64,000 nt of DNA from Mycolicibacterium frederiksbergense (GTDB taxonomy: Bacteria; Actinomycetota; Actinomycetes; Mycobacteriales; Mycobacteriaceae), in contig NZ_JARXVE010000009.1 of assembly GCF_029893345.1 (NCBI RefSeq), positions 124,001-188,000 of the forward strand, in the 5' to 3' direction. Position numbers and translations under genes: made by a program. The notes under the pieces were generated by a model. That model saw only the letters and a program-made list of their open reading frames with translations, ran no database searches and had not been told where the DNA came from. Below are positions 1 to 7,007 of this stretch, piece after piece. How positions within the stretch are numbered: the stretch's first letter is position 1; every line of letters starts with the position of its first letter.

Positions 1-1
1 C

Positions 2-655
2 CAGCAGTTCTTCGATCACAGTCGCAGCTCTCAGCGTCGCATCTACTGGGGATGCACCAGCATCGGGGCTGTAGCCGCGTTTCTCGCGCCATATCCTGAT
101 TGGCAGAAGGGAGTCGGAATCGGCCTATTTTTCGTCGGGGCAATGGCGGCAGCGGCGTACGGATACACCCCATACCTCAAGATCCGCGGCAAGGTATACG
201 CACTCAACGCGGTCGACAGCCAACCGGATCTCGACGACAAGCCCGCCGAAACCGCCTTAGACACAAATGATCACGGCGAGAGTGATCCGGCACCCGACTC
301 TTACAGCGGCCTTCTAACAGCTAGGAAGATGTGGTGGGTACTGACCGTGCTCATGCTCATCGCCGCAATTAATGTCTGGATCTTTATCGAAAGCGGAGGT
401 AAAGACTGGGTGGCGGGCGCCGCAATGGTTTTGATCATTTTCTTCGCAGTCATCCTGGGGCTTGGTGACGCCAGCTGGGGTTATGGCATCGCGCGTGGTC
501 AAAAAGTGCAGTTCGCGATCGCGACCATCATTACCGCCGGTACATTTGCAGTCATTTACCTCATTGCGTACTGGATCGGGAAGCGTAAACCAGTGCACCG
601 CAAGCAATCCATGGAGTATCGAGCCCATCCCCGACACCAGCGCGAAGCGGATTAA
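2..655 (+). CDS. Membrane protein, 5'-truncated by window edge
   Basis: The reading frame is open from base 2 and runs into an ATG-started stretch at 143, so the visible 217 residues are probably the C-terminal part of a longer protein. Two or three hydrophobic segments are visible: one near GVGIGLFFVGAMAAAAYGY, then WWVLTVLMLIAAINVWIFI, MVLIIFFAVILGLG and ATIITAGTFAVIYLIAYWIG. A charged linker separates the first from the rest, and the tail is basic. I do not recognise a family. The base composition is lower in GC than the core genes further right, which fits an accessory or transferred region. The gene ends about 40 bp before a duplicated SDR fragment, so it sits at a rearranged boundary. 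Confidence 0.6.
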   Translation, partial: QQFFDHSRSSQRRIYWGCTSIGAVAAFLAPYPDWQKGVGIGLFFVGAMAAAAYGYTPYLKIRGKVYALNAVDSQPDLDDKPAETALDTNDHGESDPAPDSYSGLLTARKMWWVLTVLMLIAAINVWIFIESGGKDWVAGAAMVLIIFFAVILGLGDASWGYGIARGQKVQFAIATIITAGTFAVIYLIAYWIGKRKPVHRKQSMEYRAHPRHQREAD

Positions 656-691
656 CACCGCTTGCACCCAGGCCTCACCAACCCCCTGCCC

Positions 692-770
692 AGCGAAACT
701 TGACACATGTAAAGCACACCGCCATGGACAGCATCCGGGGCAGGACCATCGCGATCACTGGCGCCGCTCG
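692..770 (+). repeat. Partial duplication (copy A) of an SDR upstream dyad and 5' end
   Basis: This stretch is near-identical to 1815-1893. It repeats the upstream dyad (698-715), the ATG (724) and the first 16 codons of the SDR gene; copy A encodes MDSIRGRTIAITGAAR against MDNIRGRTIAITGAAR. After Arg16 the similarity stops and the frame ends at a TAG at 793-795, leaving a 23-codon relic. This looks like the leftover of a rearrangement associated with the adjacent insertion-sequence remnant. Confidence 0.85.
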
Positions 771-807
771 CCAGGCGGCCGCTGAACAGGGTTAGCTGCG
801 TTGACCA

Positions 808-1101
808 CGGAGGTTAGTGGCCTACAGCGAACTACTCGCCGATGAACGAAAGGAAACCGCTGCGGGATTTTGAACCCGCGCCAACGCCTGGTTCGACGAA
901 TGCGGCATCACCGTCCGGAAAGTGTTGACCGACAATGGTTCCTGCTATCGATCACATCGATTTCGGGACGCACTGGGCGACATCGACCACCGCTGCACAC
1001 GCCCCTATCGACCCCAAACCAATGGCAAAGTCGAACGATTCCACCGCACCCTGACCGACGAATGGGCCTACGCCTGCCTCTACACCGGCGACGCCGAACG
1101 C
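808..1101 (+). pseudogene. IS481-type transposase remnant with in-frame stop
   Basis: One frame reads through a DDE integrase core: LVAYSELLADERKETAAGF, a TGA stop at 871-873 where relatives carry Trp, then TRANAWFDECGITVRKVL, TDNGSCYRSHRF and RPQTNGKVERFHRTLTDEWAY. The TDNG aspartate and the glutamate of the NGKVERFH motif (second Asp and final Glu of DDE) are present. The N-terminal DNA-binding half and the C-terminal tail are missing, and similarity stops around GDAER at 1101. It cannot encode a working transposase. It lies between the two copies of the SDR 5' end, so it marks the rearrangement. Confidence 0.85.
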
Positions 1102-1272
1102 TTGGGTTCGCCCCTATTAGCTGCGGCTGCGGTGGCGTTCACGGTCGGGGTGAGGCTGCGGTTGATCATCTTCTTCTCGATGCCCCGGCACTCGGGGATG
1201 CCAGTTCGGGCTATGACATCCGCAGCGAGTTGAAGAAGGACGTCGGGGCGATACTGCGACACCACGATGCAA
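1102..1272. other. Unassigned spacer between IS remnant and lectin gene
   Basis: No gene can be supported here. The minus strand has a short open stretch (CIVVSQYRPDVLLQLAADVI, then GIEKKMINRSLTPTVNATAA) that reads like protein. It is directly downstream of the lectin stop and has no start signal, so it may be a decayed gene fragment brought in with the IS remnant. Confidence 0.3.
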
Positions 1273-1728
1273 TTACACGGTGTCCCACTGCTCATCGGTG
1301 ACGTCGGCCAAACAGCGGTACGCGATCACGGCCGTCCCCGGCTGCGCGACGCCGCCGTTGACGTTCAAACAGGCACCGAGGCTGACGAGCTGACCGTCGC
1401 CCTGCGAATTCCAGCGCTGATTGCTCGCATTGACCTGACACGGAGCGAGGGTTGCCGGCGTGGTGTCCGCTCCCGTGCTGATGCTCAGGCACTGCTGCGG
1501 GAACGCGACGCTACGGATCTGACCGCCGGCGTCGACATCCCACATCTGGGTCTGCGACCCCGCACAACGGTTGAGCACCGCCGCGGCGTTGCTCCCAGGG
1601 CCATCCAGGCACCAATCACCCAACCGGCTCTTCAACTGGACCGGGCCGGCGGCGTTGGCGACGCCGGCGCTCAATCCCGCGGCGACGAACGCCGCGACGA
1701 GTACGGCTGACGCTCTGAAACGAGACAT
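1273..1728 (-). CDS. Secreted ricin-type beta-trefoil lectin-like protein
   Basis: A 151-residue protein begins with a classical Sec signal peptide (MSRFRASAVLVAAFVAAGLS, cleavage likely after ANA-A). The mature part is a single beta-trefoil-like domain with repeated W/Q signatures: GDWCLDG, GSQTQMWDV, SNQRWNSQG, GACLNVNGG and DEQWDTV. Paired cysteines are consistent with a secreted fold. Ricin-type lectins bind sugars; here the ligand is unknown and no catalytic domain is attached, so a cell-wall or extracellular binding role is inference. The start at 1728 is chosen because GGGGGA lies just upstream and the signal peptide follows; the frame extends upstream but is then implausible. It is divergent from the SDR gene at 1847. 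Confidence 0.75.
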   Translation of the reverse strand: MSRFRASAVLVAAFVAAGLSAGVANAAGPVQLKSRLGDWCLDGPGSNAAAVLNRCAGSQTQMWDVDAGGQIRSVAFPQQCLSISTGADTTPATLAPCQVNASNQRWNSQGDGQLVSLGACLNVNGGVAQPGTAVIAYRCLADVTDEQWDTV

Positions 1729-1814
1729 CGGATTTCCCCCTTCCGACAGATCCCGGACACGATTCGCCTCCCTGGCCAGTATGAGCGCACACCCCAACAG
1801 CTCATACGCCTCCC

Positions 1815-1893
1815 CGCAAAACTTGACACATGTAAAGTTCGCCGACATGGACAACATCCGGGGCAGAACCATCGCGATCACCGGCGCCGCTCG
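1815..1893 (+). repeat. Copy B of the duplicated upstream dyad and SDR 5' end
   Basis: This is the intact counterpart of 692-770. It contains the dyad at 1821-1838, the ATG at 1847 and the start of the SDR gene. Differences from copy A are scattered point changes, so the duplication is not very recent. Confidence 0.85.
1821..1838. promoter_or_regulatory. 18-bp dyad upstream of SDR gene (candidate operator)
   Basis: The half-sites ACTTgACA and TGTaAAGT flank a central CA, giving an almost symmetrical 18-bp dyad 8 bp before the SDR start codon. It also contains TTGACA, a good -35 hexamer. The same dyad, with one end base changed, precedes the truncated copy at 698-715. The size and symmetry suit a TetR-family repressor, but no such gene is adjacent, so the regulator is unknown. 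Confidence 0.5.
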
Positions 1894-2698
1894 CGGTATC
1901 GGCTACGCCACCGCCAAGGCACTGTTGGCCCGCGGCGCCCGCGTCGTCATCGGTGACCGTGACGTGGCACTTCAGGAGTCTGCCGTCGCCCAACTCACCA
2001 ACCTGGGCGAGGTCTCCGGCTATCCGCTCGACGTCACCGACCGCGAATCGTTCGCGACCTTCCTGGACAAGGCTCGCACCGACGGCGGCGGACACATCGA
2101 CGTGCTGATCAACAACGCCGGCGTGATGCCGATCGGCCCGTTCCTGGAGCAGTCCGAACAGACGATCCGCTCCGCCATCGAGGTCAATCTCTACGGCGTG
2201 CTCACCGGCTGCCGGCTGGCGCTGCCGGACATGATCAAGCGTCGTCGCGGGCACATCATCAACATCGCCTCGCTCTCAGGCCTCATCCCGGTGCCCGGCC
2301 AGGTCGTCTACGTCGGCGCCAAGTTCGCCGTGGTCGGCATGTCCACCGCACTGGCCGACGAGGTCGCACCGCACGGCGTCGACGTCTCGGTGATCATGCC
2401 GCCGTTCACCAACACCGACCTGATCTCGGGCACCACGTCCAGCGGCGCGCTCAAGCCGGTCGAGCCGGAGGACATCGCCGCCGCGATCATCAAGACGCTG
2501 GACAAGCCCAAGACTCACGTGTCGGTGCCGCCGCCGCTGCGCTTCACCGCCCAGGCCGCCCAGATGCTGCCGCCGCGCGGGCGGCGCTGGCTCAACAGGA
2601 AGCTGGGCCTGGACCGGGTGTTCCTGGAGTTCGACGCCGCCAAGCGCAAAAGCTACGAGGACCGGGCCCAGTCCGCCCAAGGTGTCGTCGAGAGCTGA
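1847..2698 (+). CDS. Short-chain dehydrogenase/reductase
   Basis: A classical SDR of 283 residues, in the usual 250-300 range. The Rossmann motif TGAARGIG is near residues 12-19, NNAG near 89-92, and the catalytic Ser-Tyr-Lys set includes Ser142, Tyr155 and Lys159 (YVGAK). It should oxidise or reduce an alcohol/ketone with NAD(P); the substrate is not readable from sequence. The C-terminal ~50 residues are basic (RRWLNRKLGL), as in several mycobacterial SDRs of lipid metabolism. The start at 1847 matches the duplicated copy and the strong MDNIRGRTIAITG N-terminus; the open frame upstream overlaps the divergent lectin gene and is ignored. It converges on the hypothetical gene at 2795. Confidence 0.88.
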   Translation: MDNIRGRTIAITGAARGIGYATAKALLARGARVVIGDRDVALQESAVAQLTNLGEVSGYPLDVTDRESFATFLDKARTDGGGHIDVLINNAGVMPIGPFLEQSEQTIRSAIEVNLYGVLTGCRLALPDMIKRRRGHIINIASLSGLIPVPGQVVYVGAKFAVVGMSTALADEVAPHGVDVSVIMPPFTNTDLISGTTSSGALKPVEPEDIAAAIIKTLDKPKTHVSVPPPLRFTAQAAQMLPPRGRRWLNRKLGLDRVFLEFDAAKRKSYEDRAQSAQGVVES

Positions 2699-2710
2699 CT
2701 TTTCTTCCGC

Positions 2711-2794
2711 CGAGCAGACGCGTAGGTACCCGGATTGCAGAGATTTCGGGTACCTACGCTGGGGGCCCCTCCCGCTTGCGGGGGACTGCTCGCG
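2711..2794. terminator. Intergenic inverted repeat between convergent genes
   Basis: Perfect 13-bp arms gcgtaggtacccg (2720-2732) and cgggtacctacgc (2747-2759) are separated by 14 nt. They are nested in outer CGAGCAG...CTGCTCG arms (2711-2717 and 2786-2792). A second G/C hairpin at about 2761-2786 interrupts the outer right arm. It lies between two convergent stops and probably acts as a bidirectional terminator. The outer CGAGCAGACGC core recurs at 39586 and 41001. Confidence 0.6.
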
Positions 2795-3205
2795 CTAGGA
2801 AAAGGTCGGCAGCTTGGCGCCGTAGCGGTACGCCTCGATCACGTCGAGCGCAGTGGACATCTCGTCGTGGGTGAACTCGTAGCGCTCCACGCTGCCGACG
2901 AACACCACCCGCACGATCTCGCCGTCCTCGGCCGCGTCCAGCCACAGCGAGGTCACCGGCAGACCGTCGTCGACCTGGGCTCCGGACGGCTCATAGAACC
3001 ACACCGCGAAGTCCTCGCTGGACTCATCTTCGTCAAAAGTCCAGCCGCGCGCGGTGATTCGCTCATCGAACTCGGCCAGATCGGCGACGATACTGTCCGG
3101 AATGTCGGCCAACTGATCGACCATCTCCTGGGGAACCCAGTGCACGTCGCGGGCCGCCTGCCGCTTCTTGCGGCGGGCCTTCTTGGCGGCACTCTCCCGG
3201 GACAC
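2795..3205 (-). CDS. Conserved hypothetical protein
   Basis: A 136-residue soluble protein with a very basic N-terminus (AAKKARRKKRQAA) followed by an acidic alpha/beta-looking body (WTFDEDESSEDFAVWFYEP). I do not recognise a named domain. It starts with GTG only 2 bp after the metZ stop, so it is almost certainly translated from the purT-rhodanese-metZ transcript. That suggests, but does not show, a link to sulfur amino acid or purine metabolism. Confidence 0.7.
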   Translation of the reverse strand: MSRESAAKKARRKKRQAARDVHWVPQEMVDQLADIPDSIVADLAEFDERITARGWTFDEDESSEDFAVWFYEPSGAQVDDGLPVTSLWLDAAEDGEIVRVVFVGSVERYEFTHDEMSTALDVIEAYRYGAKLPTFS

Positions 3206-3207
3206 GT

Positions 3208-4422
3208 CTAGCTCAGCGCCTGATCGAGATCGGCGATCAGATCCTCGGTGCCTTCCAGCCCGATCGAGATGCGCACCACGCCGTCGCCCAGACCGATGGC
3301 AGCCCGACCCTCCGGGCCCATGGCCCGGTGCGTGGTGGTGGCCGGGTGGGTGATCAGCGTCTTGGCGTCGCCGAGGTTGTTCGAGATGTCGATGACGCGC
3401 AGCTTGTCGAGCACCTCGAACGCACGCGCCTTACCGTCATCGGCATCGAGCTCGAAGGTGACGACGGTGCCGCCGCCGCTCATCTGACGCTGGGCCAGCT
3501 CGTACTGGGGATGCGACTTGAGGAACGGGTACTTCACCCAGCGCACCGAGGGGTGGCCTTCCAGGAACTCGGCAACCCGCTGCGCCGAGCGATTCGCGTA
3601 GTCCACCCGAACGGCAAGCGTCTCAAGACCTTTCAGCAACGTCCAGGCGTTGAACGCGCTCATCGCCGGGCCAGTGTGGCGCATCAGCTTCTGCACCGGG
3701 CCGTCGATGTACTCCTTGTCGCCAAGGATCGCCCCGCCCAGCACTCGGCCTTGCCCGTCAATGTGTTTGGTGCCGGAGTACACCACCACATCCGCGCCCA
3801 GCGTCATGCCCTGCTGCAACAGAGGTGTGGCAAAGACGTTGTCCAGCACCACCTTTGCCCCAGCGGCGTGAGCCAGCTCGGACACCGCGGCGATATCCAC
3901 CAGGGACTGCATCGGATTGGACGGCGTCTCGAAGAACACCGCCTGGGTGGGCACCGACAGCGCCTCCTCCCACTGCGAGAGATCGTCACCGTCGACGAAC
4001 ACCGTCTCCACACCCCAGCGCGGCAGGATCTCGTTGCACACCACGAAGCAAGAACCGAACAGGCTGCGAGCGGCCACCAGCCGGTCACCGGCCCCCAACA
4101 GGGCACCCAGCGAGGTGAACACCGCGGCCATGCCGGTGGCGGTGGCGAAACACGCCGGTGCACCTTCGATGAGCCGCAGCCGTTCCTCGAACATCGAGAT
4201 GGTCGGGTTGCCGTAGCGGGAGTAGACGAAGCGGTCGATCTCGCCGGTGAACGCCTTCTCGGCGGCGGCCGCGGTCTCGTAGACGTACCCCGACGTCAGG
4301 TACATCGCCTCGGCGGTTTCCTCGAAACCCGACCGCAGCAGGCCACCGCGCACACCGATGGTGGCCTGGCTCACGCCCTCGGGCAGGGCGGCCGGAATCC
4401 GGACAGATGGAATGTCGGACAT
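3208..4422 (-). CDS. metZ: O-succinylhomoserine sulfhydrylase
   Basis: A 404-residue PLP enzyme of the Cys/Met metabolism family. It is very close over its length to the mycobacterial MetZ I recall: the N-terminus LPEGVSQATIGVRGG, SRYGNPTISMFEERL, and the PLP lysine in VVYSGTKHIDGQGR (Lys219). MetZ converts O-succinylhomoserine and sulfide to homocysteine in methionine synthesis. The ATG at 4422 (MSDIPSV) is chosen over 4458 because GGAG lies 11-14 nt upstream and it matches the family N-terminus; the longer start would overlap the rhodanese gene. It follows a rhodanese gene by 20 bp, an arrangement that fits sulfur handling. Confidence 0.95.
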   Translation of the reverse strand: MSDIPSVRIPAALPEGVSQATIGVRGGLLRSGFEETAEAMYLTSGYVYETAAAAEKAFTGEIDRFVYSRYGNPTISMFEERLRLIEGAPACFATATGMAAVFTSLGALLGAGDRLVAARSLFGSCFVVCNEILPRWGVETVFVDGDDLSQWEEALSVPTQAVFFETPSNPMQSLVDIAAVSELAHAAGAKVVLDNVFATPLLQQGMTLGADVVVYSGTKHIDGQGRVLGGAILGDKEYIDGPVQKLMRHTGPAMSAFNAWTLLKGLETLAVRVDYANRSAQRVAEFLEGHPSVRWVKYPFLKSHPQYELAQRQMSGGGTVVTFELDADDGKARAFEVLDKLRVIDISNNLGDAKTLITHPATTTHRAMGPEGRAAIGLGDGVVRISIGLEGTEDLIADLDQALS

Positions 4423-4442
4423 GTTGGCCTCAGCTCCGCTGC

Positions 4443-4853
4443 TCAACTCTGTTTCCAAGGCAGGCCGACCGCTTTCCAGCCGGTACCGCCACGGTGACGG
4501 TTCTCGTCGAGATTGCCCTCGAACCCATCAAGAATGTTGTAGGACGGTCCGATGCCCGCCGCGGTAGCGGCCTCGGCAGCAGCGATCGAGCGATTCCCGG
4601 AACGGCACAGGAACGCCACCGGCCGCCCCGGCGTCACACCCGATGCCAGGAGGTGGTCGACGAACGCGTCGTTGTGACTGCCGTCGTTCCGGTTCCACTC
4701 GATGTACACCACGTCACGCGCAAGAGCGGACAGATCCGGCGCCCCGACGAACCGCCATTCGGCGTCGGTACGACAGTCCACCAGCACGGCCTCGGAGTTC
4801 TCACTCAGAAGTTTCCAGGTCTCCTCAGGCGTGATGTCTCCTGCATAACTCAC
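4443..4853 (-). CDS. Rhodanese-domain sulfurtransferase
   Basis: A single rhodanese domain of 136 residues with the active-site loop CRSGNRS (Cys83) and the CH2-like AVLVDCRTDAEWRFVG near residues 22-37. Rhodaneses carry a persulfide on this cysteine and pass sulfane sulfur to an acceptor. Its position directly upstream of metZ in the same operon suggests delivery of sulfur, or use of sulfide, in homocysteine formation, but that is inference. Its start overlaps the preceding gene's stop by 4 bp (ATGA at 4850-4853), indicating translational coupling. Confidence 0.92.
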   Translation of the reverse strand: MSYAGDITPEETWKLLSENSEAVLVDCRTDAEWRFVGAPDLSALARDVVYIEWNRNDGSHNDAFVDHLLASGVTPGRPVAFLCRSGNRSIAAAEAATAAGIGPSYNILDGFEGNLDENRHRGGTGWKAVGLPWKQS

Positions 4854-5317
4854 GGGCGTGAGTCTCCCATACTCGCGCAGACCCGCCAGTTTCCGTCCTC
4901 GCGTACGAACGTCGTCTCGTTGTTCAGCTTGTTGTCGGGTGCGTTCTCGAAGTGATAGACCACGGTGGCGGTGGCCCGGTCCCCCTCGATGCGCACCCCG
5001 GTCACGTCGTCGACGTACCTGGCACCATGCTTGGCCACCGAATCACGCTGGCGGGCGATGAATTCGGCCTCGGTGCCGCGTTGCTCGGCGCAGGTGTAGC
5101 CGGAGAAATCGGCGTAGTTCTCCCGCTGCAGGGCGTCGTTCTGACCGACCGCCGCGCGACCCACCAGCTGGTCCTCGGACAGCTCCCTGCCGCCGAAGAC
5201 ATTGGCCAGGGTCACTCCGATCAGCACGAGCACAATGATGGCCAGCGCTGCCAGGAACGGCGTCATCGTGGGCCGATCGGCTGCCGCGCCGTCGGTGTTT
5301 TCGATGTCGTCAGCCAT
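4850..5317 (-). CDS. Single-pass membrane protein with DUF4878-like outer domain
   Basis: About 155 residues: a short acidic cytoplasmic N-terminus, one membrane helix (FLAALAIIVLVLIGVTLANV) and an exported domain ending TTFVREDGNWRVCASM. The exported part has the pattern of small NTF2/DUF4878-like mycobacterial proteins (alpha helices, then beta strands ending in W-R-V-C), and its two cysteines could form a disulfide. A similar architecture appears at 15634 in this window. Function is unknown. It lies 6 bp after purT and overlaps the rhodanese gene, so it belongs to this operon. Either of two consecutive Met codons (5320, 5317) could start it. Confidence 0.75.
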   Translation of the reverse strand: MADDIENTDGAAADRPTMTPFLAALAIIVLVLIGVTLANVFGGRELSEDQLVGRAAVGQNDALQRENYADFSGYTCAEQRGTEAEFIARQRDSVAKHGARYVDDVTGVRIEGDRATATVVYHFENAPDNKLNNETTFVREDGNWRVCASMGDSRP

Positions 5318-5323
5318 CACGGC

Positions 5324-6637
5324 CTACCACAGCTTGCGCAGCGCCGCGCCGACTCGGCGGGCACGGTCGCGGGCGATGATGACGTCAGGGGCGGTGGCCA
5401 GCGCCACCCCGAGGCGGCGCGGTGAATCGGATTCGCCCTGACGGCTGAACAGCCGCACATCGCTCTCCGAGGTGGCCAGCGCTTCGGCCAGCACCGCGCT
5501 GACGTCGGCCGACAGCTCTCCGACCTCTGCCCCGCCGTAGGCCACCTCGGCGGCAGCCGGGGAGATCATGATGGTGTCCACCGCCAAGCCCAGGATCGCC
5601 CTGGCGTGCATCTCGAACTCGGACAACCGCTGCGACCGCAGCGTCACCAGCCCGCTGTCGTGTGGCCGGATCCGCACGTCGGAGAAGTACACGTCGTCAC
5701 CCTGGACCAGCAGCTCGACGCCGAACACGCCGCGCCCGCCCAGCGAATTGACGATCCGCGCGGAGATCGACTTCGCGGCGTCCAGCGCGGCCGGCGACAA
5801 CGGCTGGGGTTGCCAGGACTCCAGTACATCGGTGCTGACCTGGCGGTGCCCGATCGGCTCGCAGAACTGCACGCCGGGGCCGGTCGGCCCGTTGGTGCGC
5901 ACGGTCAGCATGGTGATCTCGTATTCGACCTCGACCACGGACTCGGCCAACACTCGGTTGTGCGCGATGTGCCCGGCGGTGGTCGCCCGCTGCCAGGCCG
6001 GTCCGATGTCATCGCGACGCAGCAGCACCGACTCGCCGTCGCGCAGCGCCCCCACCACGGGTTTGACCAGCAACGGGAAGCCGGCATGCTCGGCCACCGC
6101 GGTCAGTTCCTCGACCGACCCGGCGAACCAGAACGGCACCGTGGGCAGGCCCAGTTCGTCGGACGCCAGCCGGCGCAGACCTTCACGGTCCGGACTGAGT
6201 CGGATGCTGCGCGGGGTCGGCAGAACCTCGGTATCGCCCCGCTCGGCCACCGCGATCAACGCGTCCGCGGCGATGACACCGGACTCGGCGACGACGTAGC
6301 GGGGCCGCTCCCGCTCGATCAGCGCGGCGAGTTCCTCCGCGTCGTTCATCTTGATCACCGCCGAGCGGTCCGCGACACCGTGGGCGGGCGCGTAGTACCG
6401 GTCCACGGCCACCACGAGACCACCCAGGCGCTGGAATGACAGCGCGAGTTCACGGCTCAGCTCACCCGAACCCAGCAGCAGCACAGTCGCCGCCGTCCCG
6501 GGTTCCGGGCCGGCTACGGCGTGACCCGATCCCAGGTCTGGTCCGTAGCCGGATATGTCTGCCGCGGCCTGAGCCGGAGCATCTTCGGCGCCGTCGCCCT
6601 TGTCATCGGTCAGCGCGTCGTCAATCGATTCACTCAT
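5324..6637 (-). CDS. purT: Formate-dependent phosphoribosylglycinamide formyltransferase
   Basis: A 437-residue ATP-grasp enzyme. After a ~45-residue variable leader comes the pre-ATP-grasp Rossmann part (TVLLLGSGELSRELALSFQRLG, broken here as TVLLLGSGEL + SRELALSFQRLG), then PLLVKPVVG for the ATP lysine, VEVEYEITMLTVR, the metal/phosphate region GRGVFGVELLVQGDDVYFSD, and a C-terminal RRLGVALA segment. PurT makes formyl-GAR from GAR, formate and ATP in purine synthesis. The long acidic leader is unusual against the ~390-residue E. coli enzyme. It is the first gene of the run ending at 2795. Confidence 0.93.
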   Translation of the reverse strand: MSESIDDALTDDKGDGAEDAPAQAAADISGYGPDLGSGHAVAGPEPGTAATVLLLGSGELSRELALSFQRLGGLVVAVDRYYAPAHGVADRSAVIKMNDAEELAALIERERPRYVVAESGVIAADALIAVAERGDTEVLPTPRSIRLSPDREGLRRLASDELGLPTVPFWFAGSVEELTAVAEHAGFPLLVKPVVGALRDGESVLLRRDDIGPAWQRATTAGHIAHNRVLAESVVEVEYEITMLTVRTNGPTGPGVQFCEPIGHRQVSTDVLESWQPQPLSPAALDAAKSISARIVNSLGGRGVFGVELLVQGDDVYFSDVRIRPHDSGLVTLRSQRLSEFEMHARAILGLAVDTIMISPAAAEVAYGGAEVGELSADVSAVLAEALATSESDVRLFSRQGESDSPRRLGVALATAPDVIIARDRARRVGAALRKLW

Positions 6638-6661
6638 CGCACACCCCAGCCTGCCAGATCG

Positions 6662-6964
6662 TCACCCCACTCGTAGGTCGATATAACACCAACGCCAACT
6701 CTCGCCCGGTTCGGCCGACCGCATGACCGGATGGCTGGTCTGATGAAAGTGCTTGGTGGCATGTTGAAGTGGGCTGGAGTCGCAGCAACCGACGTGACCG
6801 CACGTCATACACATGCGCAAGTGCGCCCAGCTACTCTCGCCGAGTTCCTCGCATTCCTGGCACCGCCCCGGGGTCAGCGGTTGCGGCTCGGTGACCTCTG
6901 TGTCGAGATGCACACAGGTGGAAGACGCCGGATTCTGCTCACGCCGGCGTGATCTCCTCAACAT
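6662..6964 (-). CDS. UBP-type zinc-finger protein
   Basis: A 100-residue protein consisting almost wholly of a ZnF-UBP domain: C17-x-H19, C35-x2-C38, C52-x2-C55, C60, and the histidines of LQHATKHFHQTSHPV, ending W-R-W-C-Y-I-D. In eukaryotes this fold recognises the free C-terminus of ubiquitin. In actinobacteria it occurs as a small stand-alone protein or beside ion antiporters, with unknown ligand. The ATG at 6964 is used because upstream codons run into the divergent antiporter gene. Only 43 bp separate the two start codons, so promoters overlap and co-regulation is likely. Confidence 0.8.
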   Translation of the reverse strand: MLRRSRRREQNPASSTCVHLDTEVTEPQPLTPGRCQECEELGESSWAHLRMCMTCGHVGCCDSSPLQHATKHFHQTSHPVMRSAEPGESWRWCYIDLRVG

Positions 6965-7007
6965 GTTGATCAAGGATAGGCACAGCACACGAAGGAGGTT
7001 TGGCAAC

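Noticed and set aside
3328..4497. 389-codon plus-strand frame across metZ
   Set aside because: Antisense to a clear MetZ; composition is shadow-like and no family is recognisable.
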